Assembly (NCBI RefSeq): GCF_016612865.1
Contig: NZ_JAENZZ010000002.1
Location: forward strand, 1,364,001 to 1,428,000
DNA from: Blastococcus sp. TML/M2B
Lineage (GTDB): Bacteria; Actinomycetota; Actinomycetes; Mycobacteriales; Geodermatophilaceae
Length of the DNA stretch: 64,000 bases
Direction: 5' to 3'
Shown: in pieces, positions 19,004-30,266 of the stretch
Position numbering within the stretch: the stretch's first letter is position 1
Layout: each line of letters begins with the position of its first letter
Translations under genes and position numbers: made by a program
Notes under the pieces: generated by a model
Databases searched by the model: none
The model's input: the letters and a program-made list of their open reading frames with translations, nothing else
Told to the model about the DNA's origin: nothing

Positions 19004-20299
19004 TCACCCCGCCCGCCGGACGCCGCGCAGCCCGCGGCGGGACGACGCGGGAGCGGGCACCCCGGCCAGCACGGCCGCCAGGGCGCGCAGCTCGCCCCGC
19101 AGCGCCGACGCGGGCGCCACCTCCGCCAGCGTCCGGCCGGCGGCCAGCGCCGCGTCGGTGGCGCGGCGGTCGGCGGGGAGGAAGAACGCCACCTCGCGGC
19201 CGGCGAACCGCTGCAGGGCGGCGGCGATCTCCGCCCGCGGGTCCCCCGGCACCGGGCCGCGACGGACCTGGTTCACCACGAGCACCGGCTGCACGTCGGG
19301 GAGCGCCTCGCGCAGCTCGTCCAGCGCCCGGATGCTGCGCTGCAGTGCGACCGGGTCGGCACCGCTGACGCACAGCACGGTGTCGGCCGCCTCCAGGACG
19401 GCGAGCGTCGCCCCGTTGCGCCGCGGGGCCGCGGTGTCGAACGAGAGCTCCTCGTCGTCCTCGAGGTTGAACGCGCAGTCCACGACGGTCAGCTCCGCCA
19501 GGGTGCGGGCCTCCTCCAGCACCGTGCCCACCGCCCGCGGGCGCAGCTCCGGCCACCGGTCGGCCCGCGCCAGGCCGGTGAGCACGTGCAGCCGGGGGTG
19601 CACCGCCCACGCCAGCCGCAGCAGCGCCGCCCGGTCCAGCGTGCCCGCCCCGGCCAGCCGCGCGGCACCGGCCAGTCCCGGGGAGTCGTCGAGCAGCCCG
19701 AGCACCTGCGCGACCACGCCCCCGTGGACGTCGGCGTCGACCAGCAGGGTCGGCACGCCCAGCCGCGCGGCCTCGTCGGCCAGCCCGACCGCGACCGTCG
19801 TCCGACCGGGGGCGCCCGTGGGGCCCCACACCGCGACCAGCCGGCCCCGGCCGTCGGGTCGCGCGCCACCCTCCGGGAGCACGCCCAGCTCGGGCAGCGC
19901 CGCCAGCGGGTCGGCCACGTCCCGCGGCGCCGGCGGCGCGCCGGCCACGGCCTCCCGCAGCGCGCGGGCGATGTCCTCCGGCTCGGCGTCCGCGGGGAGC
20001 ACGTGCGCCACCCCGAGCTGGCGCAGCCGCTCGGCCGCCCGGTCGTCCCCCGGCTCGACCAGGCCGACGACCGCGACCCCCGCGGCGCCCAACCGGGCCA
20101 CCGCGTCACCGTCCAGGCGGCGCAGCTCCGCCGACAGCAGCGCGGCCTGGCCGGTCCCGGTCGCGGCGGCGGCGAGCAGCTCCGAGACGTCCACGCACCG
20201 CCGCACCACGGTCACCCCGTGGTCGGACCGGTCCAGGGCGCCGACGAGCGCGGACTCCCACGCGGCCCCGGTGACCGCGGTGAACACCTGGACGGCCAT
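19004..20299 (-). CDS. CpaE/MinD-like P-loop ATPase
   Basis: A 431-residue protein with an N-terminal receiver-like domain (about 1-125) and a C-terminal MinD/ParA-type domain. The Walker A region (about 156-168) reads WGPTGAPGRTT, with Arg in place of the usual Lys, and LLVDADVHGG provides the Walker A' Asp. VVDCAFNLED and VVNQVRRGP are later SIMIBI motifs. This matches CpaE of Flp/Tad pilus loci. Its ATG overlaps the stop of the CpaB-like gene (ATGA). No pilin, TadA ATPase or TadB/C gene is nearby, so its partner is elsewhere or it serves another localisation role. Confidence 0.82.
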   Translation of the reverse strand: MAVQVFTAVTGAAWESALVGALDRSDHGVTVVRRCVDVSELLAAAATGTGQAALLSAELRRLDGDAVARLGAAGVAVVGLVEPGDDRAAERLRQLGVAHVLPADAEPEDIARALREAVAGAPPAPRDVADPLAALPELGVLPEGGARPDGRGRLVAVWGPTGAPGRTTVAVGLADEAARLGVPTLLVDADVHGGVVAQVLGLLDDSPGLAGAARLAGAGTLDRAALLRLAWAVHPRLHVLTGLARADRWPELRPRAVGTVLEEARTLAELTVVDCAFNLEDDEELSFDTAAPRRNGATLAVLEAADTVLCVSGADPVALQRSIRALDELREALPDVQPVLVVNQVRRGPVPGDPRAEIAAALQRFAGREVAFFLPADRRATDAALAAGRTLAEVAPASALRGELRALAAVLAGVPAPASSRRGLRGVRRAG

Positions 20300-21042
20300 C
20301 AGCCGGTCGGCCCCGTCGCGGCCGGCGCGCGGCCGAGGGCGTCCGCGTCGCGCTCCACCGAGTCGTGGACCACGACCACCAGCGGCCGGCCGCCGATCGC
20401 GGCGAGCACCGCGGCCGCCTCGTCCTCGGCCACCGCCACCACGACCTGGACCGTCGTCGTAGGGGTCGACAGGACGCCGTCGGTCCGGCCGGACAGCGCC
20501 TGCACCGGCGCCCGCAGCACCACGGGGGTGACGGTCCCGCCCGTCGCGGCGGTCGCGCCCACGGCGGGGTCGGCGACCGCGTACACGTCGACCAGGCCGC
20601 CGCGCCGCAGGCCCGGCGGCACGTAGCCGGCCTGCACGGGCAGGGCCACCTGCACGAGCCCGGCCGCCTCCTCCAGCACCGAGCCGGGCACCAGCTCCCC
20701 CGCCCGGACCGCGCGCGCCAGCGTGCGTCCCGCCGGCCGGGTCGAGGTGGAGAGGTAGGCGTCCGCCGCACCGTCCAGGCGCACGTCGACGGCGATCAGG
20801 TCGTCCGCGTCGAGCTCCGTGCCCGCCGCCAGGTCCGCGGCCGCCGCCCACACCGGCACCGTCGCGTCGGCGGCACCGACCACCCGGGCACCCAGCAGGA
20901 CCGAGCCGAGCACGAGCAGGACGCCGAGCAGCAGCCGCAGGTCCAGCCAGCGCGGCGGGCGGACGCGGCGCGGCGCCGGACCGGTGGCCGGCGCACCCGC
21001 GGACGACGTCGACGGTGGCGGAGCGGGACGGACGGCGGTCAC
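20299..21042 (-). CDS. CpaB/RcpC-like SAF-domain membrane protein
   Basis: A 247-residue protein: a Pro-rich cytoplasmic N-terminus, one transmembrane helix (about 33-53), then a SAF domain (ADLAAGTELDADDLIAVDV to the GELVPGSVL segment) and a beta-rich RcpC-like part. Such proteins sit in the periplasm or outer envelope of Tad pilus systems; SAF domains are also found in sugar-binding proteins. GTG 21042 has CAGGAGAGGGA upstream. It is coupled to the CpaE-like gene. Confidence 0.82.
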   Translation of the reverse strand: MTAVRPAPPPSTSSAGAPATGPAPRRVRPPRWLDLRLLLGVLLVLGSVLLGARVVGAADATVPVWAAAADLAAGTELDADDLIAVDVRLDGAADAYLSTSTRPAGRTLARAVRAGELVPGSVLEEAAGLVQVALPVQAGYVPPGLRRGGLVDVYAVADPAVGATAATGGTVTPVVLRAPVQALSGRTDGVLSTPTTTVQVVVAVAEDEAAAVLAAIGGRPLVVVVHDSVERDADALGRAPAATGPTG

Positions 21043-21149
21043 TGCACGGCTCCCTCTCCTGCGCGCCGACCTCCGGCGCGCCGGTGCCGTCGGCGCGCTC
21101 TGCTGGCGGACGGGTGCCGATAGTGCGGCACGGAGGCGGTCGCCCGCTG

Positions 21150-21178
21150 CCGTCATCCACACGTTCGGGTGTGGACGG
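21150..21178. promoter_or_regulatory. inverted repeat, candidate operator
   Basis: TCCACAC and GTGTGGA flank GTTCGG, with CCG/CGG outside, between the CpaB-like gene and the BldC-type regulator. ATCCACACGTTCGG (21155-21168) recurs as ATCCACAGGTTCGG at 22121-22134. Confidence 0.45.
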
Positions 21179-21235
21179 CTGCTCCCGGTCACCGGTGCGG
21201 CTGACAGACTGGCCGCACCGGATGGAGAGGACCCC

Positions 21236-21511
21236 ATGCCCACGCCCCGCTTCCTGACGTTGGACGACGTCGCCGAGATCCTCAACGTCTCGTGGTCGCA
21301 GGCGTACGCCCTCGTGCGCCGCAAGGAGCTCATCGCCATCCAGATCGGCGGCCGCGGCCAGTGGCGCATCGAGGTCGACGAGCTCGAGCGGTTCATCCAG
21401 CAGAAGTACGCCGAGGCCCGCGCCGGCACGGTCCCCCCGCCCGAGACGGCCGGGAGCGAGCAGCCCGCCGAGGTGAGCGCTGACAACGGCGGAGCCGCTC
21501 CCCCCGCCTGA
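21236..21511 (+). CDS. BldC/excisionase-type MerR-like DNA-binding protein
   Basis: A 91-residue protein with a winged helix-turn-helix at about residues 6-57: FLTLDDVAEILNVS, then QAYALVRRKELIAIQIGG and GQWRIEVDELERFI. This is the excisionase/BldC type, which in Streptomyces binds direct repeats as head-to-tail oligomers. The C-terminal 30 residues are acidic and low-complexity. It lies in the middle of the CpaBE, LSm-like and LysM genes and is a good candidate for their regulator. Confidence 0.88.
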   Translation: MPTPRFLTLDDVAEILNVSWSQAYALVRRKELIAIQIGGRGQWRIEVDELERFIQQKYAEARAGTVPPPETAGSEQPAEVSADNGGAAPPA

Positions 21512-21526
21512 CCCGCCGACCGCGGC

Positions 21527-22096
21527 TCAGCCCGCGCCCGGCAGCACCGTCCTGACCAGCACCACCGCGTCGAGGACGACGGTGCGCACCCCCTGCACGG
21601 CCTCCGCCCGCCGGTGCACGTCGACCGGGTGCTCGGCCAGTTCCACGTAGTCGGCGCCGACCCGGTCGATCGTGCCGGACAGCGCCGTCCCCTCGTCGAG
21701 GACGACCTGCACCGCCGCCCGGTCGCGGGCCAGGCCCCGGAGCGCGCGCCGCAGGTCCAGCCGCGCCCGCACCGGCCCGGCGTCCCCGGCCGGTGCCGTG
21801 CGCCGGCCCAGCCCGCTCACCGCGCGCACGGCGGACGCCGCCACCACGCACTCGCGCCCGGCGTCGTCGACGAGCAGCAGCCAGTCGCTGCCCGTCTCCG
21901 CGAGCGTGCCCGCGACCGGCCCGGCGCCCGCGCAGAGCAGGACCACGGGCGAGCCGACCGCGCCGGCCACCCGGTCGGCCCAGCGCAGCGCACCCACCTC
22001 GTGCCGCACCCGCGACGACGTCTCGGCGCGCTCGACCGCCTCCTGCTCGGCCGTGAACCGCGCCTCCAGATCGGCGAAGAGCTGCTGCCAGCGCAT
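21527..22096 (-). CDS. LSm-like small beta-domain protein, function unknown
   Basis: About 189 residues from ATG 22096 (GGAGGTGGTC before it); the frame extends to 22150 without a better start. After a helical N-terminus (RWQQLFADLEARFTAEQEAV), two segments, GTLAETGSDWLLLVDD and GTALSGTIDRVGADYVELAEH, resemble the strongly bent sheets of LSm/Hfq-type folds. I cannot name a family. It is convergent with the BldC-type gene and divergent from the LysM gene. Confidence 0.6.
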   Translation of the reverse strand: MRWQQLFADLEARFTAEQEAVERAETSSRVRHEVGALRWADRVAGAVGSPVVLLCAGAGPVAGTLAETGSDWLLLVDDAGRECVVAASAVRAVSGLGRRTAPAGDAGPVRARLDLRRALRGLARDRAAVQVVLDEGTALSGTIDRVGADYVELAEHPVDVHRRAEAVQGVRTVVLDAVVLVRTVLPGAG

Positions 22097-22120
22097 GACC
22101 ACCTCCGGCCCGAAGCCTAG

Positions 22121-22175
22121 ATCCACAGGTTCGGTTGCGTTTGCGTGCATTTGGTTGCTTTAGTTGCGCTTCACC
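22121..22175. promoter_or_regulatory. AT-richer divergent regulatory region with TTGC repeats
   Basis: Between the LSm-like and LysM genes the sequence turns distinctly AT-rich for this genome, with repeated GTTGC/TTTGC units (22134-22168). ATCCACAGGTTCGG at 22121 matches the inverted repeat upstream of the BldC-type gene at 13 of 14 positions. Confidence 0.45.
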
Positions 22176-22190
22176 GACGGAGGAGACGCC

Positions 22191-22886
22191 ATGACCTGGG
22201 CACGGCTGGCCGGCACGACCGCGGCCATGGCGGGGATCGCAGCCGCGCTGGCGGCGCTCACCCCCTCGTTCGCGGCGATGGCCGCCGCTGTGCTCGAGGC
22301 GCAGCACACGGCGGACACCGCGGGCGCGGAGGAGCTGCTGCTGGCCGCCGCCGGGCTCCTCGCCTGGGGCGCCTGGGCGTGGGGCGCGCTCGGCCTGCTG
22401 CTCACCGCCGTCTCGGCGCTGCCCGGCGCGCTCGGCCAGGCGGCGCACGTGCTGGTGCGCGTGGTCCTCCCGGCCGGCGCCCGGCGCAGCGCGGCGCTCG
22501 CGCTCGGCGTCGGGCTCGGCCTGACCGGCCCGCTGGCCGGCACCGCCCTCCTGCTCGTCCCCGCACCGGCGGCCGCGGCCGGCCCGGCGCCCACCGTGCC
22601 GGACTGGCCCGCGCCCGCTCCCGCGACGGGTGCCGAGGTGGGCGGCCCGGTCGCAGCGCTGCCCGACTGGCCCGTGGCGCCGCAGCTCGCCGGGAGCCAC
22701 GTCGTCGTCCGCGGCGACTGCCTGTGGGACATCGCCGCCGGCCGGCTCGGCGCCGAGCTCGGCCGGGCGCCCACCGGTGCCGAGGTCGCCGCGGCCACCC
22801 GCGCCTGGTGGACGGCGAACGCCGACGTCATCGGACCCGACCCCGACCTCCTGCTGCCCGGTCAGGTGCTCCGCCCGCCGCCGTGA
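22191..22886 (+). CDS. membrane protein with C-terminal LysM domain
   Basis: A 231-residue protein with GGAGGAGACGCC before ATG 22191. Several hydrophobic stretches (about 1-45, 45-75 and 95-125) precede a Pro-rich linker. A LysM module follows from about residue 165: SHVVVRGDCLWDIAAGRLG, ending in LLLPGQVLRPPP. LysM binds N-acetylglucosamine in peptidoglycan, so this is probably a membrane-anchored wall-binding protein. It is followed 80 bp later by the DUF6459 gene, as in other actinobacterial secA neighbourhoods. Confidence 0.85.
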   Translation: MTWARLAGTTAAMAGIAAALAALTPSFAAMAAAVLEAQHTADTAGAEELLLAAAGLLAWGAWAWGALGLLLTAVSALPGALGQAAHVLVRVVLPAGARRSAALALGVGLGLTGPLAGTALLLVPAPAAAAGPAPTVPDWPAPAPATGAEVGGPVAALPDWPVAPQLAGSHVVVRGDCLWDIAAGRLGAELGRAPTGAEVAAATRAWWTANADVIGPDPDLLLPGQVLRPPP

Positions 22887-22966
22887 GAGCCCCGCGGCCC
22901 CACGAGCACCGCAGCACGACCACCGACCCCGACCCACCTCGACCGACCTCGACCACGGGAGCCCGC

Positions 22967-23527
22967 ATGACCGTCCCCGTCCACCCCGCCCCCACCCGCC
23001 CGACGCCCGCGACCGCGCCCGCCCGGCTGCGCCTGGTCCGCGTCCCGACGCCGCAGCCCCCGCTGCAGGACCCGCGCGTGCCGGTCCGCCTCGTGGTGCC
23101 CGGCGTCGCCGTCCCCCGGCCGCCGCACCGCCCCGGTCCGCGGCCGCGCCCGGCCGGTCCCGTGCCGCGGGACGACGAGTTCGGCCCCACGTGGTCGCAG
23201 CGCGCGGACCTCCCCGCGGCCGGCGAGGCGGGCCGCCGGGTGGTGACGCTCGCGCTCGAGGTGCTCGCCGGGCGGCGGCCGGTCGGGCAGCTCCAGTCGC
23301 TGACCTCGCCGGGGGTCTTCACCGCGCTCGCCCGCGGCCGGCGGCCCCGCTGGTGCTCGGGAGGAACCGCGCCGCTGCTGGTCGGCCCGGTGCACGTCTG
23401 CGAGCCGGTCGACGGCGTGGCCGAGGTCAGCGCGGTCGCCCACCGGGGCGGCCGGGCGCACGCCGTGGCGGCCCGGCTCGAGGGCATCGACGGCCGGTGG
23501 CGGTGCACCGCGCTGCAGATCGGTTAG
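22967..23527 (+). CDS. Rv3235/DUF6459 family protein
   Basis: A 186-residue protein. The first 75 residues are Pro/Arg-rich and disordered. The conserved domain, from about residue 85, has the features of Rv3235-family proteins: RRVVTLALEVLAGRRPVGQL, RVHV-like GPVHVCEPVDG and a final GRWRCTALQIG. In mycobacteria the gene lies near secA1. A NTF2-like fold has been suggested for the family; the function is unknown. ATG 22967 is the only sensible start. Confidence 0.83.
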   Translation: MTVPVHPAPTRPTPATAPARLRLVRVPTPQPPLQDPRVPVRLVVPGVAVPRPPHRPGPRPRPAGPVPRDDEFGPTWSQRADLPAAGEAGRRVVTLALEVLAGRRPVGQLQSLTSPGVFTALARGRRPRWCSGGTAPLLVGPVHVCEPVDGVAEVSAVAHRGGRAHAVAARLEGIDGRWRCTALQIG

Positions 23528-23617
23528 CCGGAGGGCTGCGGATCTGCCGCGTTCCAGCCGATTGACCAGCGCTATCGCCGTGGTTACCGTCCCCCGCCAC
23601 GGGCGGACGGAGGACTC

Positions 23618-24910
23618 ATGACGGCATCTGCCGTGCTCGACGGGGGGCCGGCGGCAGCACAGGAACGTGCGTTCCCGGCGCTGGACGGGATGCGGATCAT
23701 CGCCGCGGTCGCCGTCGTCGTCAGCCACACCGCGTCCCGCACCGGCGCCAGCGTCGAGGACGGGTACGGGGCGAGCATGCTCTCGCACCTCGGCGTCGGC
23801 GTCGCGGTGTTCTTCGTCCTCTCCGGCTTCCTGCTGTTCCGGCCCTTCCCGTCGGCGGCCGCCCGCGGGGTCCCGGCACCCGGCGCCGGTGCCTACCTGT
23901 GGCGGCGGGCGCTCCGGATCCTCCCGGCGTACTGGGTCACGGTGGCCGCTGCCGTGCTCTTCCTCCCGGACAACACGGCCACCGGCGCCGACGTCCTGCT
24001 GCGCTACCTGACGCTGACGCAGATCTACGACGACAACGGCTTCACGACCGCCCATGGCCTGGACCACGTGTGGAGCCTCTCCACGGAGGTCGCGTTCTAC
24101 GCCGTCCTGCCGCTGCTGGCGGCCGGGCTGGTGTGGCTCTCGCGCGGCCGGCCGGACCGGCCCTGGCCCGCACTGCTCGCCCTCCTCGGGCTCACCGTCG
24201 CCGGTTCGGTGTTCCTGTACGTCGCCATGAGGAACCCGTGGGAGCTGTACCCGACCAACATCTGGCTGCCGTCGCTCTTCGGCTGGTTCGCCGGCGGGAT
24301 GGCCCTCGCGCTGCTCACGGTCGCCGACCCCGACTGGGCCCCGGTCCGGGCGGCGCGGGCGCTGGGCGGCCACCTGGGCGTGTGCTGGCTCGGCGCGGCG
24401 GCCTTCTACGCGGTCGCGTGCACGCCGGTCGCCGGGCCGCACAACTACTTCGACCCGGCGGGGCCGGCCGAGCTGGTCATCCGCAACCTGCTGCACATGG
24501 GGGTCGCCGTCCTCCTCGTGCTGCCGCTGGTGCTGGGCCAGGAACGGGGCGGGCCGGTGCGCCGCGCCCTGTCCGGCACGACCGCGCACCGCCTCGGCGA
24601 GATCTCCTACGGGGTGTTCCTCGTGCACGTGCCGCTGCTCACCGGCCTGTACTCCTGGCTCGCGCTCCCGGCCCTCAACGGCGGCTTCATCCCCGTCACC
24701 GTGCTCGTCCTCGGCGCCAGCGTCACGATCGCGGCCGGCATGTACGCCGCCGTCGAGCGCCCGCTGCGCCGCTTCCGGACGCTGGTCCCCGACCGGTCCC
24801 GCGCCGCCGCTCCAGCGCCCGGGCGGCACCAGGCACCCGCCGCCGCGACCCTCGCGACCGTCCCTGCGGTCGCGGTTCCGCAGCACGCGACCGGGGGGAC
24901 GACGCCGTGA
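23618..24910 (+). CDS. OafA/YrhL-type membrane acyltransferase
   Basis: A 430-residue multi-pass protein of the acyltransferase-3 family, starting at ATG 23618 behind GGAGGA. FPALDGMRIIAA and VVVSHTAS form the N-terminal motif with the putative catalytic His. FFVLSGFLLFRPF and LWRRALRILPAYWV are family hallmarks, and HRLGEISYGVFLVHVPLL marks the last helices. Such enzymes O-acylate surface polysaccharides or lipids. The next gene overlaps its stop (GTGA) and is a close paralogue, so this is a recent tandem duplication. Confidence 0.88.
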   Translation: MTASAVLDGGPAAAQERAFPALDGMRIIAAVAVVVSHTASRTGASVEDGYGASMLSHLGVGVAVFFVLSGFLLFRPFPSAAARGVPAPGAGAYLWRRALRILPAYWVTVAAAVLFLPDNTATGADVLLRYLTLTQIYDDNGFTTAHGLDHVWSLSTEVAFYAVLPLLAAGLVWLSRGRPDRPWPALLALLGLTVAGSVFLYVAMRNPWELYPTNIWLPSLFGWFAGGMALALLTVADPDWAPVRAARALGGHLGVCWLGAAAFYAVACTPVAGPHNYFDPAGPAELVIRNLLHMGVAVLLVLPLVLGQERGGPVRRALSGTTAHRLGEISYGVFLVHVPLLTGLYSWLALPALNGGFIPVTVLVLGASVTIAAGMYAAVERPLRRFRTLVPDRSRAAAPAPGRHQAPAAATLATVPAVAVPQHATGGTTP

Positions 24911-26153
24911 CCGCCTCCGCCCTGCTCGACGGCGGCCCGGCCGCGGCCCAGGAGCGCGCCTTCCCCGCTCTCGACGGTCTGCGCATCCTCGCCGCCACCG
25001 CCATCGTGGTCAGCCACGTTCGCCTTCATCACCGGCACCAGCTCGTCGGACACCGGCATCGGCGCGAGCGCGCTGGCCCACCTCGAGGTCGGCGTCCCGG
25101 TGTTCTTCGTGCTGTCCGGCTTCCTGCTCTTCCGGCCGTTCCCGCTGGCCGCCGTCCGGGGCGACGCGGCGCCCGACACGCGCGCCTACCTGTGGCGGCG
25201 CGCCCTGCGCATTCTCCCGACCTACTGGCTGACCGTCATCGGGGCGGTGCTGTTCCTCCCGGTCAACGAGGGCACCAACGCGGGAAAGCTGCTGCAGCAC
25301 CTCGCCCTGGTCCAGGTCTACGGCGACGAGGGCCCGATCGGCGGGCTGGACCAGATGTGGAGCCTCTGCACGGAGGTCGCCTTCTACGCCGTCCTCCCGG
25401 TGCTGGCCGCGGGGCTGGGCCGGCTGTCCCGCGGTCGGGCCGCCCGACCGTGGCCCGCCCTGCTGGCCCTGGGCGGGCTGGCCGTGGCCGGGCCGCTCTT
25501 CCTGTACCTGGTCCGGCTCCACCCGTGGGGCTACCACCCGATGCACCTGTGGCTGCCGTCGTTCGCCGGGTGGTTCGCCGGCGGCATGGCCCTGGCGCTG
25601 CTCTCCGTCGCCGATCGCGGCTGGGCGCCGGTCCGTGTGGTCCGCGCCCTGGGCCGGCACCTGGTGGTGTGCTGGGCCGCGGCGGCCGTCCTGTACTGGG
25701 TCGCCTGCACGCCGCTGTCCGGGCCGTACACGTTCGCGCAGCCGACGCCGGTCGAGTCGGTCACCCGCAACGTCCTCTACATGGGCATCGCGGTGCTGGT
25801 CGTGCTGCCGCTGGTGCTCGGGCAGGAGCACGGCGGTCTCGTGCGCCGGGCGTTGTCCGGGGCGACGGCTCGCCGTCTCGGCGAGGTCTCCTACGGGGTC
25901 TTCCTCGTGCACATGCCGCTGCTCGCCGGCTTCTACGCCTGGCTGGAGATCCCGGTCCTGACCGGGCCGCCGATCCCCGTCTTCGTCATCGTCTGGGGGG
26001 CGAGCGTCGCGATCGCGGGCCTGCCTCTACGTCGCCGTCGAGCGGCCGGTGCGCCGGTTCCGTTCGCTGGTCCCCGACCACGGCCGGACGCCCCGGGCGG
26101 AACCGGCCGTGCACCCGGCCCCCGGTGACCTGGCGGTCGAGCCGACGAAGTGA
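24907..26153 (+). pseudogene. tandem paralogue of the OafA-type acyltransferase, two frameshifts
   Basis: Starts at GTG 24907 with VTASALLDGGPAAAQERAF, nearly the same as the upstream paralogue. At about 25019-25021 one extra base breaks the frame after VVSH; the reading resumes with AFITGTSS and runs through FFVLSGFLLFRPF and EVSYGVFLVHMPLL. At about 26021-26026 a four-base GCCT duplication shifts it again; the correct tail is LYVAVERPVRRFR, ending at TGA 26153. All conserved blocks are otherwise intact. Either a young pseudogene or two sequencing errors. Confidence 0.78.
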
Positions 26154-26154
26154 C

Positions 26155-26195
26155 GGGAGGCGCCGGCCGGCGGTACCGCCTGGCCGGCGCCTCCC
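26155..26195. terminator. strong bidirectional hairpin terminator
   Basis: GGGAGGCGCCGGCC pairs with GGCCGGCGCCTCCC between the convergent acyltransferase paralogue and secA. Confidence 0.8.
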
Positions 26196-26205
26196 TGTCG
26201 GCCGG

Positions 26206-29190
<2,985 letters not shown>

Positions 29191-29273
29191 GACCCCAGCG
29201 TAGGCGTGCGACCTGGGAACGCAGCCCCAGCGCGTTTCCGAACCGCCCGGCCGGTTGCTCTAGCCTCCCGCGG

Positions 29274-29666
29274 GTGTCCAGGAACCCCGCAGACCTCGCC
29301 CCGACCACCCTCGAGTTCCTCACCGAGCGGCACCTGGCGACGCTGACCACGCTGCGCGCCGACGGCAGCCCGCACGTGGTCCCGGTCGGGGTCACCTACG
29401 ACCCGGCCACCGCCACCGCCCGCATCATCACCTCGGGCACGTCGGCGAAGGCCCGGCACGTGCGCGCCGGTCAGCCCCGCGTCGCCGTCTGCCAGGTCGA
29501 CGGCGCCCGGTGGCTGACGCTGGAGGGGACCGCCGTGGTGAAGGACGACGCGGCGTCCGTCGCCGACGCCGTCGAGCGCTACGCGCGGCGGTACCGCACC
29601 CCCCGGGAGAACCCGGCCCGCGTGGTCATCGAGATCTCGGTGGACCGGGTGCTCGGCAACGCCTGA
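29274..29666 (+). CDS. PPOX-class F420-dependent oxidoreductase
   Basis: A 130-residue split-barrel flavin/deazaflavin reductase. [19 protein letters not shown] is the typical first strand pair, and [19 protein letters not shown] the dimer region; the length matches TIGR03618-like F420-binding enzymes. The window also encodes FbiA and FbiB, so F420 is available. GTG 29274 has no strong ribosome site, which suggests a near-leaderless mRNA. The next gene follows after 10 bp. Confidence 0.83.
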   Translation: MSRNPADLAPTTLEFLTERHLATLTTLRADGSPHVVPVGVTYDPATATARIITSGTSAKARHVRAGQPRVAVCQVDGARWLTLEGTAVVKDDAASVADAVERYARRYRTPRENPARVVIEISVDRVLGNA

Positions 29667-29676
29667 CACTGCGTCC

Positions 29677-30225
29677 GTGGACCTGTCCCTGATCGACCTC
29701 CCCACGGAGGTCGTGCGCAGCGAGCGGCTCGTGCTGCGGCCCTACCGGGCCGACGACGTGGGGGCGGTGCACCGCGCCTGCCAGGATGCCGACATCCAGC
29801 GCTGGACGACCGTGCCGGTGCCGTACACGGAGGCCGATGCGCTGGCGTTCGTCACCGAGACCACGGTGTCGGGACGCGCAGAAGGCCGCGGACTGCTCAC
29901 GGCCGTGGAGGCCGACGGTCGGTTCGTCGGCTCCGCGGGACTGCACTTCACGAGGGGCATGCTCGGCCCGGGCGTCGGCTACTGGGTCGCGCCCTGGGCC
30001 CGCGGGCAGGGGTACGCCGCCGAGGCGGCGCGGGCGCTGGCCGACTGGGCGTTTCGCCACGACGCCGTTCGTGTGCACCTGGCTGCCGACGTGCGGAACA
30101 CCGCGTCCCAGGCGGTAGCGCTGCGCGCGGGGTTCGTCCGTGAGGGGGTCATCCGCGCCGGCCTGCCCTATCGGGACGGCACGCAAGGCGATGCCGCGTT
30201 GTTCTCGCGCCTGCCCGACGACTGA
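29677..30225 (+). CDS. GNAT-family N-acetyltransferase (RimJ/RimL-like)
   Basis: A 182-residue protein. RSERLVLRPYRADDV opens the family's N-terminus, and the acetyl-CoA loop is APWARGQGYAAEAARAL (about residues 107-123), with NTASQAVALRAGFVREG near the end. RimJ/RimL-like enzymes acetylate ribosomal protein N-termini, aminoglycosides or small amines; the acceptor is unknown. It is probably co-transcribed with the F420-dependent reductase upstream. Confidence 0.85.
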   Translation: MDLSLIDLPTEVVRSERLVLRPYRADDVGAVHRACQDADIQRWTTVPVPYTEADALAFVTETTVSGRAEGRGLLTAVEADGRFVGSAGLHFTRGMLGPGVGYWVAPWARGQGYAAEAARALADWAFRHDAVRVHLAADVRNTASQAVALRAGFVREGVIRAGLPYRDGTQGDAALFSRLPDD

Positions 30226-30227
30226 GC

Positions 30228-30262
30228 GGGAGGAGGGCGCCCGCGGCGGGCGCCCTCCTCCC
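30228..30262. terminator. bidirectional hairpin terminator
   Basis: GGGAGGAGGGCGCCCG pairs with CGGGCGCCCTCCTCCC between the convergent GNAT and hpf genes. Confidence 0.82.
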
Positions 30263-30266
30263 GGGG

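Noticed and set aside
21527..22150. Annotation of the LSm-like protein as Hfq
   Set aside because: Hfq is a short protein with a fixed Sm1/Sm2 pattern; the similarity here is only in general strand pattern, and actinobacteria mostly lack Hfq.
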